Assembly (NCBI GenBank): GCA_013396915.1 | Contig: VWZL01001369.1 | Span: 124,001-188,000, forward strand | DNA length: 64,000 nucleotides | Reading direction: 5' to 3' | Source: Stercorarius parasiticus | Taxonomy: Eukaryota > Chordata > Aves > Charadriiformes > Stercorariidae | In this document: positions 54,401-64,000 of the stretch, piece after piece | Layout: each line of letters begins with the position of its first letter | Position numbering within the stretch: position 1 is the stretch's first letter | The notes under the pieces: generated by a model | Seen by the model: the letters and a program-made list of their open reading frames with translations, nothing else | The model's database searches: none | What the model was told of the DNA's origin: nothing | Translations under genes and position numbers: made by a program

Positions 54401-54889
54401 GTGGTTTCACCACCTGACTATTGCTTTCCTGTGTGAAAGGCATATGCGTAGTATGTGTGGCAGCTGCTTGCTCTTTCTCTGAAAATAGTGTCTTGAACTG
54501 CAAAGACATAGATTGCTTTACAACTAATCCTTCTCTACCCACCTCCTTTGATAGACTTTCGGAGTTGGTGATTGAATGGGGAATGACAAGGTTCAAACAG
54601 CCTTTTTATCTGATATGCCAAACAAGTTTTGAGATTCACCAAAAAAAAAAAAAATCAACACACTGGAGAAAAAAAGTATTTTTGCAGCTGAAATGCTGAA
54701 ATAGACCATACAGATTCCCTTTTGTTTAGGAAACAGAAAGGTCAGAATACAAAAAGCAGTTTGGCAGGGGGAGGGGAGGTTAATTTGCCATGGCTGCTGC
54801 TTCTATTTGCCAAACTCTAATTAAAAAGAAACTAACCTTCCCAAAATTCTGATTTTGCCTTTTCCCCTCTAAGAAGTGGGATTCAAAAC

Positions 54890-54940
54890 CAATAATATTA
54901 ATAATAAGAACACACAACAATAATAACAATAATAGTATTA
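54890..54940. repeat. Imperfect (AAT)n microsatellite
   Basis: Repeated AAT and AAC triplets with a few interruptions. It is a simple repeat. Confidence 0.85.
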
Positions 54941-57900
54941 AAGACTCTTCCCCAAACAAATGTTGGTTTCTTTCTCACTAGCTGCCTTGCATCATGTCAG
55001 ACCTTTCTGAATCCCATTAATAACATTTAGCTAGCTCAGGCAGCCAGACTATGTCAAAATGTTTTCTGATTTTCTTCTTCATTTCTTTGGCACTGACTTC
55101 TTCTTAGGCTTTTTCTTCTAGTCATCTTTGCACTCCTTCAATTAAAGACCAATTAGTTAATGGTTCCTACAGTATGCCCACTAAGTAAGCCCCTAGCATA
55201 TGGCTTGCTTAATACAAGGGGAATTTTTAAATGTGCTAATCCAGTAGCATGGGGAAAGAATAATGAATTAGAGTGGCAATTTTCTATTAGTATTTTAATG
55301 TAAATATTTGGGAATAATTTTTAATATTTAGTATCAACTAAAACTTTATGCATGTGGCCACAGCTGCTTCATTAATACAGAATAGCATCATAATGGGGAT
55401 AAAATCAAGACATTCCTGGTGCAAAAAAAGTCTGCTCCTACACAAGATGGAGCTGAATCTTCTTAACTGTGAGCTGATTAAGGACTATGATAAAGAACAC
55501 AAAATTTTTCAATTCTATTAATAGAAAGCAAGAGTCATAGAGCTGTGCAAACCTGCCTGAGTACTACAGCTTGGATTTGATTACAAAATTTTAAAGAAGT
55601 CATACCCTGGTGCTTTTACTATTTCAAGTGAAAGCTCTCCAGTAAGAACTAGTGGCTGTTTCAGTGCCTCCTATAATTTTCCCCTAACTCCCAGACGCAA
55701 GTCTGGTAAATTCCTTGTTGCACCTCTTCCCTGGCAGGTTTCTACTAGGAAATGCCTTAGGATCTTTGGGACTATGTTAGGCTGACCATGTCTAGCGTCT
55801 CTTTTATGACTACTGACACCAAAATAACGTCTATTGGGTGACTCTCAAGGTCTTGCCTCAGCACCTTGGGGGGGTAGAGCCTTTGCAGAGCACTTGGATT
55901 GCCTGAGATGCCTGCCCGCCTCCCCTGACTGTGCAGAAATCCTGTGGTTGTTCAGAGGTATTTGATATACTGAGCCAGCTATTTGGAAGCATGAAACATA
56001 GAGGCATGTCTGAATACGTGATTAAGGCATGCCCGCCGGTTACTTCCGTGTTGACCAGTTACTTCCATACTTCCTGATTCCCACCACCAAAGGTCTTCTG
56101 AGGAGAGTTGCCTGACATAGTAAGGAAAGGTCTTTTTGCATGAAGATATTAAAACTCCTGGCCTGAGAGTAGAAGTCTGAGTTTTAGGCATTTCTGATCC
56201 TTGAATTTTTTGATCATAGTTCCTGAGAAATCACAGTAGGCAGAAGTCGATTTTCCTACCATGCCAGACCTAGAATTACTCCTTCCAGCTGAAGATGAGG
56301 CACTTTGAAGAATGAATTGCAAAAATGCCTGAGGTCAGAGAATGAATGAGCAAAAGGGAGGCTGTCCCTGTTGTCTGGTGATGAGGTCACTTCTGGAGAA
56401 GGTGTTGTGCAGAGGCAGGTCCTAAACTGTGAGCACTAGGCCCAGGGTAATTGTCCTTGTTCATTTTAGGTAATAGTCCTAGGTTCATTTTATCTGAGCA
56501 CGGACAAAACACTACATGGAGAGACCTGTAGAACTTCCTAGTCCACAAGAGAAGAGCTATTATTTTTGCTTGTCTCCAGGGCTGTCTGACCCTGGTTGCT
56601 GGCTGCTTTGTTCAGGCTCCATACTTAGAGCCTGCATACAATAAAAGCAGAACTTAGGCACTTTAATGGGTGATCTCAGTGTACCCCTTAATTTTTAAAT
56701 GGATACTCAGGAAAGTGAATAGGCTTTAATGGATCAGTTTCTCCATGTCAGTGGAAGAGAGACCTACTTTCAAATATATCTTTTTAATTGGACAGAAAAT
56801 AATGTATCACTGATCAGAGATGTCAGAAGACAGATGAAGTGTGAAACAAAGGTGCACTCAGACTGCATCCAATTTCATACCAGAAGCCACATCTGCACAG
56901 TTTTATTTTCTATATTCATCAGCCAACGGTCTGCATTCGTAACAGGAAGGAGAAAACTGACATAGGCAAGAGCCCTATGTTTCTTTCTGATTCTTCTCAT
57001 CTCAGTCCTACAAACCAAACCACCTTTCTCTCTTTTCACTTGCTCTGCTGTTGTTATTGATACAGTAAATGCAGGCTGGGGTCACGTACAGCTTTCAACT
57101 ACCACTGACCGTAAGTGACACAGCCAGGCAGAAAGTAGAGGAGGAAGCACAGAAAGCTTGTCATCCTGACAGTCTTTCCAGTAAAATGGACAGTTTGGGT
57201 GAAATGGTGATATAGGGACTTTTTTACTGATGCAGCAAAACATGAGGTGAATTTAAAGGTAATAAGTGAATATCTATGTTGGGTTGCATATCAAGTTATC
57301 CATGTGGAGATTGATAATACCTCATGTTTTCTTTTTACACTGGTCATTACTCTAACTCCAAAATGTGTGAGTCTATTTCAAAATCAAGGCTGTACTACAC
57401 TGCAGTCATAAGGAAAAGTAACCCAAAGTGCTGGATGAAGCTTACAAGCAGAGGTCAGCCCTATGCTGCATTCTAGTTTTTATGCACTTTGATAACCTAA
57501 CCACACGTTTCCACCTAAACAGGCCATTGAAAAATTAAAAATCATACATAAGGTTGTAGTGTATACACTGCAAAACAACTACAGTTATTTTCAAATTGTT
57601 GATTTGGATGGATAGTTTCAATTACATGGACATACTTGCCAGGAATATTTTATACTATGATTGTACTTCTCTGTTTAAGTAACTTGCTGTTTTATGAAAG
57701 CTTACACATTTGACTATCAGGTATCAGCGCTGAAGTGCAAAACAAAAGGTACACATAATACCGGAGAAAGTGCATCTTTCATAATACATGTTAATTAACA
57801 TTTCTAAGTAACATAATGTAACACGCCATTTTGCAATTAGTATACTCAGGGCAAGTCATTGTTTAAGCATCTTACGTGATCCTGAAAACTCTTAGGTTTC

Positions 57901-60900
57901 TTATACTTTCACTGTATAGACAGCCTGCATTTTTTCAGATTTTTCTACAGTACTGTGCAGTAATCAAATGTAGAGTTTATTCTACTTTGTACCCTGGTTT
58001 CATTCACTTCCTTGAATGTGGGATGATACATAAACAGTTTATGTTGTCCAAAACCACATCAATCCTCTTCCTGCCGTGCTGCCTCAAGAAAGGTAATCAC
58101 TGTTTAACAAACCCACTGAACTTAAAGGAGCACTACGTAAAGTTTTCATTTGGAATCTCTCATTCAGGTAGGAAAGTTTTGCAACATTAATTAAAGGTCA
58201 ACAAATCAAGATGGAGAAAGCGTTCAGGAAACCTTCACTGTTCTATCCTGTCAATAACAACCGCTTCCCTAAACCAAGGAGGAGGGCTGAACTGGGCGCA
58301 TGAATACTATTCCCTTTAAGACAGAAATACAATTTAATAGTTATCTTTTCAAATGACCCATTTTAAGCAGGCATTTTTTCATTAGAGCACATGACAGCGC
58401 TGAACAAGCTGCAACAGAGTGAGCTGGTTTTTCATAGAAAATAAGCAAACGTGGCCCCAAACTCTGTATGTGCAAGGAAAGAAGCTGCTAGTTCACCCCA
58501 CAAGGTGAAAAAATGATTGTGCCAGACTGGTCGGGGAGTAGACTCCTGCTTGTCTGATTCCCTGCCTGTTCGCTGCATGTGTTGTTTACTATAGGCAGGA
58601 GATGTATGAATGAATTTCAGTCTGAATGTAATTTATGCCCTGTATCTCACAAAGCAATATGATTTTGGTTTTATTGTGGATAAGAAGGCTGTAAATGTGA
58701 TAACTCTCGTTTTAGCCATCATGACCTAGATAAGGCCTTTCATGATTAACTGAAGAGAGTAGCTCATGTAAATATCGCTGTTTTCCAAATCTGTTTTATT
58801 TGTGCAAAATATACATTATACAGACCACTTTAAAGTATTTTGTACAGTAGCTAGAGGGATTTCACTGGAAGCTAAATCTATATTTGCTCTAGATTGCACA
58901 ATATAAGTCTGTTTCTTTTTATCTGCTATCTGGATTGTACAACAAGAAAATAATGCTAGTTTATAGTGCATCACCCGAAATATTCAACAGTATAATTTAT
59001 TTTCTCAAACTGAATCTTGACACATACATTCATAGCAGATTTTATCACATAAATGTGAATTAGGTCCTGGTCTAAAAAGACAATAGAATGGAATACTTTC
59101 TAGGTTCAGATGTATCTTAGATTTTACCAGCAATTGCAATATTGCCACACACCAAAATAAACCAATTCAAGAAGGCACTGTACACCATGTAGAACAGTCA
59201 TTTAGTTTTTAATCCTCCTTCCATCTTAACCATCTGTTTCTGCTGTCCTTTCAGTATGTAAAGCCCTGAGATCAGTACCTGATGTAACTCTAAAACTGAA
59301 CAAGGATGCAGACCACAAATAAAATTCAATATTATATAACAGCTTAATGAAAAATGCACAAAGCCTTTTGAAACTGCATTCCACGTGAAGGACTACTGAT
59401 TTTCTAATTGCATTCTTATTTTATGTATTAATACCAAATTTAGATTGATTAATCCAAATAGTGGATTGCAGACCATTGTTAATTGTTTTAAGTTATGATA
59501 AAATATATTTTTTTCTGACAAAAAATATGTGTCTTCCTTTTCCTAAGCATTTTTCTCTGGAGTTTCAAATTGCCTACTGAGTTTCAAAACTTGATGCCAC
59601 TGTGGATGCTTAAAGGCTGTCAGAATTACCAGCAGCAAGAGAAAGCAACAACTGAAGAGAAGAATTGTCCTTACACATTGATCTGTGCCATACAGAGGTC
59701 TAGATAACATCAGTAATATTTTATTTTATTTTGTTTTTTTTAGAAAGGATGTTACTTCTTTGTAGAGCATGGCTGAATTCTGAAAGGATGTTAAAGGCAT
59801 GAAAGAGCAATAGGATTGCACAGATGATAATTAAATGAGTAGCCATACAAGAAACCAGGATAAATAAATCAACTCTGAAATCTACAAATTTTTTATGTCA
59901 AGTACTTCAGTTTAATATAAAATAGAATATTAGGCATGGGATGTGAGTTGGTAAGAAGCTTTTCTTTTGTTTATAAAGGCAGGAGTTTAGCTGGATAGAA
60001 ATAACAAAATGATAACTACTTATCTATCTTACTGACAGTGACAAGTAGCACTTAGCACTTACATGTATATGTGCTATGGGTATCTTCCAAAAAACACATT
60101 TTCAGGACTCCATTAATATGAACAGCTTAATACAGGTATATAACCTTCCATATAATTTTCTTTCAGTTTGTCGGTTCCTCTCTCTTGTTCTACTGCCCTT
60201 CACGTAGCATAACATCCACATCAAAAACCACAATGTGCTATTTTTATGGTCTGAGAAAACAGTTGTAATGAATATGGCTGTCTTCGCATAGCTCACATAA
60301 AGGGGGAATTTCAAAAGCATTTGCAGAAGTTAAAAGGACACACTTAACTGACTCTTAGTAAGAATTCTGGTCCTAAATGCAAGTATTGAACATATTCCCC
60401 TAGGAATTAAACTGAGGTGGAAGGGCATGTGTGTGCCAGTGACTTTTGTGCATATAGAGCACTTCTGGTGGTTGAATTACACCACTGGTGATGTACACTG
60501 TTAACCTGAAGCAAGTCTGAAGATACACATCTGCTAACTCCTGAAATAATAGATGGCATTTACCACAGACTGAAAGATGTGAAAATGCTACCATTCACAT
60601 TCACGCTTGAAAATATAAGCATCTGTGGTATTTATCCTGAAATTAAAATAATTGTCTGAGATTAATTCAATTTATTCAAAATATCCATAGGAGTACAAGT
60701 ATAAGAAAAAGTACAAAGAACAGAACGTTTACATATCATTGCAACATACTGCACAAAGAACAAAAGCCATTTTCTCAAAAGCATCCCCATTTAAAACCAG
60801 GGCGTCAGGTTTCTCCAGGGCTTCAGGAAAGCAGCATCTATTCAATATACATGACTGAGGATTTCAGAACATTTTACCTCGCCTCTGCCAAAAGTTTGTC

Positions 60901-61789
60901 AGTGCAGTTTACCATAGGAATATTTCTCTGTAATAAGATTAAAATATATTTAATCTGTAAATTAAGAAAGAGTGAGAAGTTCTCATAAATGTAATCCTGA
61001 TGACTAAATCTAGAGGAGTGATACTTATACTGCAATTATGTCTTGAATAGGGCATGTTTTGTATACCTGCCTAAATCTGTGTACGAAATCTAAGTCCTTT
61101 AGCATTTTAAATTGTGACACTGATACTGTATTATGAGATTTCTTTTGTTAAAAACCTGAAGTATTCTGTATTTTTAAGCCTCTGTTTTCATAGACATTAG
61201 GATGCCCTCAATCCCATATACCCACTCCCAAGCTAGTGGCAATTACCCCAGTATTGCATTAATTAACCTCTGCAAGGCATGCATTTTTACTTTTTTTTGT
61301 CCACTTGTGTTCTCTCATTTACTTTAATCCCTGCTATGCTCTGGCAGAAACACAGACATAGGAAAGAATAAAAAGCATTTGGATTATTGAGGACATCTCC
61401 ATGCAGTGATACACTGTACAGTCCAGTCAGGCCCTAGAAGAGTCAGCAGGGTATGTAACACTTTACCTTCCGGACTTTCAAACAGTTTACAGCATATCAG
61501 GAATATTACTTCTTATTGAACAGGAATTTATCCTATTTTAGTTCCATCCTGTTATTCAACAAAATATTTTTAGTTACAGAATTGGTATGAGTGAGACACA
61601 CATACATAGGTATACACACTCAAAATAAGCTATTGTTCCAAATGCCATAAGATGTGACCTACTGATTTTCATCCATAACCTTTGTTTTTTATTGTTATGT
61701 CCAGCTGCTTTTATTTAGAAGTTTAGTCTGTATGAATATAGATGTTTAGCTTACTATAGTGATAAGTTTATCATACTGAAAGACAGGAG

Positions 61790-61892
61790 CATAATTAATA
61801 TTATACATAATTATATAACATTATAATATTATGTGTAATATTATATATAATAATACTATAAATATAATAAATTAATATTTAATTATTAAACA
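61790..61892. repeat. ~100-bp A/T-only-like block with nested TAATATTA motifs
   Basis: About 100 bases are almost entirely A and T, with repeated ATAATATTA and TTATATAA units that can fold on themselves. It is a low-complexity repeat. Confidence 0.85.
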
Positions 61893-64000
61893 ATGATTGA
61901 TTATACTCTCATGGTAATAAAATAAAATCTCTAGCAAAAGACTGGGAGATCCCGTTTCACGAACATAAATTTAATTGTGAAACCTGGAGCTAATTAATAC
62001 AAATCACGAACTATGTTGGACAAAGCCCACGGAAAACATGCAAGAAATTCCATTTGATTGGCAGGATATTGATTTCTGCTGGATTTAAGATTGCTGTGCA
62101 TGTAAAATGTGTAACTCAAGTCCAGTAAGAAGCAATGAAAGCATGGGATAGCAAATTAATTCAGGTAGATTTATAACCCCATAATCTTTGGGTTTTGTAT
62201 ACATGACAAAATCTGAAGGGGTTTTCCTGACACTAAGACACATACTTCCTATGTTTTAAATAAATGAAATGTAGAGGTATTTGGTAGCTTGTTCTTGAGT
62301 AATTCCATATATTTTCCTCTATCTGATGAAAAAGGTTTGGGTTAGTTTTTGATGTGAAATTATACAGTGTAAATAACTTCTAAAAAGTGCAATTTTGCAA
62401 TTACGATTTATTTTAGGATTAAATGAAGTGACTTTTTGTTACATATACAAGTCTTCACTTAAAAGTCCTTTGGCACTGCATTTGTAATATAAAGGGCCAG
62501 TTATGTAATCTACAGTTAAGTCCACTTCAGAGCTATTACTGTGAATTAGGTATTACGTCTATCTAATGTATATATATGAATGAATCAGGCCCTGTGTCTG
62601 TGATTTCAGGTTAACTAAGACTTGCCAGTAGTTGTGATAGCATTCTTAGGCTCAGAAACTAATTCTTTTTGGCAAATTTAGCTCTTCCTGCACACAGAAT
62701 CTTTGTACATAAAAGCAGCTGCCAGACTGAGTTTGCAGATTGTTATTAGGTGGACAGAGAAATTGTGGGATCTCCTATCTATTTTAAATCTGACATACAT
62801 CAAGAAAACCTTAGATGGTTCCTTCCTAATTCAAATTATTTTTATTTAGAAATGCAGATATTGGAACTGTAGTAATCAAAAGATATATCTAATCCCTGCT
62901 CACTTTTTCATCAGTTCAAAATTAAAATGTGCAACCTGAACCCTTGAGTCACAGCTAGTTTCATTTTTTTTAAAATGAAACGTTATTTATATCTCATTGG
63001 TTGTGTTCAGAGAATTACTATCAACTTGAAATTAAACACCATTCGTATCACTGCCTGGAAAATGTGACTTACAGTGAAAGGAACCCCTCTTCTGGTTGAA
63101 GTACAGAACACCACACATGGAAACACTGTACAGCAAACAGGGAGCTATCCCAGGCTGGTCTCCACTGCGGGAGAGAGACAGCACTTCTAGGGAGCATTTA
63201 ATCTGCCTTTAAAGAAGGCCTCTAACAGAAATCAGTTTGCATGTTTGTAGTCACACTGCCTATAAAAGGACTTGACTCTAAACAGCCTCGACAAAATAGA
63301 TATCTACATCTGAGATGTCCAAAGCAGGTAAGAAAAGTGCCATCTAAGAAGTGTGTTGTGACATGAAAACCTCCCACCCTTGGCTGATATTGAAGATCAA
63401 GTATGTCATTGGTGCTTATTAGCTTCTTTCAACAAGTTTCCAGAAGGGATTCATGTGGATATATTGAATAGAACAGACCATATTTTGATCATCAACTTCT
63501 ACATATTTACACTGCTAAATCACTGCAAATTTTAAGGCCACCATGGTTGTTATTGCTTCTAAAAATTTGAACATTTGATTCCTGTGCTGCTTCACTTCTC
63601 AATTCCACAGTTTCTTACTTTTTTGCTAATGCATTTTCTCCCACATTTATGCCTCAGGGTGAATTCTTAAAATAGTAAATGGGAGAATTTTGCTCTTGCT
63701 ATTTTAGTCACTGTGCTTTACCAAATCCCTTTTCATCTTTCCATTATCGTTCTCCCTGTATCTTCTGCAGTAGTTCCCTTTTGCTACACTTTTGCTTTCT
63801 GTGATCTTTCCTTTCCTCAATTAGAGTCTTGTCAAAGACACTCTTCCAGGAAGCTTAGCAACATAAACCCTCCATCTTAAATATCTGTTTCAGGTTTAGC
63901 ATTGACATCGTTTAGTGACACTGTGCCTTCCAGTCACCTAGTTTGTTACACTGGTGATCAGTTCTTGCTGAGATTTCTAGCTGAGCCATCTGGATGATGT

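Larger units (their letters stand above)
48472..64000 (-). other. PDE4D: PDE4D intron to window end; no gene recognised
   Basis: This is 15.5 kb of AT-rich sequence. I searched the minus strand for the UCR1 exons of long isoforms (the NNFAALTNLQ and SPMCNQPSINKATIT regions) and recognised none. It has no CR1 element that I can see. Simple sequence includes an (AAT)n tract (54890-54940) and an extremely A/T-rich block (61790-61892). The open frames are short and unconvincing. Confidence 0.6.

Overview
This window is most likely avian nuclear DNA, from inside the gene PDE4D (cAMP-specific phosphodiesterase 4D), which runs on the minus strand. Two observations support this. First, the only convincing protein-coding exon (16060-16248, minus) encodes the start of the PDE4 regulatory domain UCR2 with D-paralogue residues, and it ends at a clean GT donor. 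Second, the interspersed repeats are CR1 LINEs with the ATTCTRTG-type 3' end typical of birds and other sauropsids, at low density. In birds PDE4D is, to my knowledge, Z-linked; the sequence itself does not test that.

Layout. 1-15.9 kb is intron downstream of the exon in the direction of transcription, with no recognised exon. 15.9-16.45 kb is a CpG-rich promoter and exon block: a short-form (PDE4D1/D2-like) first exon whose coding sequence also contains the splice acceptor used by long isoforms. A 95-bp assembly gap (16269-16363) hides the upstream end of that exon. 16.45-64 kb is intron upstream of the exon. It carries CR1 fragments at 21.8, 33.3-34.2, 37.8, 43.1 (duplicated at 45.2) and 48.3 kb, plus simple repeats. 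No UCR1 exon was recognised in it, so the previous long-isoform exon probably lies beyond 64 kb.

At 42.95-47.05 kb a block of about 2,050 bp occurs twice in tandem. The copies match wherever I compared them and are separated by a single N; the second copy carries its own 123-N gap. This looks like an unmerged contig overlap rather than biology. The block contains an orphan CpG island (about 43.42-43.86 kb) with a perfect palindromic CRE (TGACGTCA). That is notable inside a gene that controls cAMP, and it may be an unannotated promoter.

There are no bacterial-type operons, CRISPR arrays, tRNAs or rRNAs. Nearly all open frames of 60-140 codons lack splice context, family similarity and coding character, so they are not annotated. 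No undescribed multi-gene system is visible. The points of interest are the dual-use exon and promoter of PDE4D, the orphan CRE island, a CR1 pair sharing a non-CR1 3' tail, and the assembly artefact.
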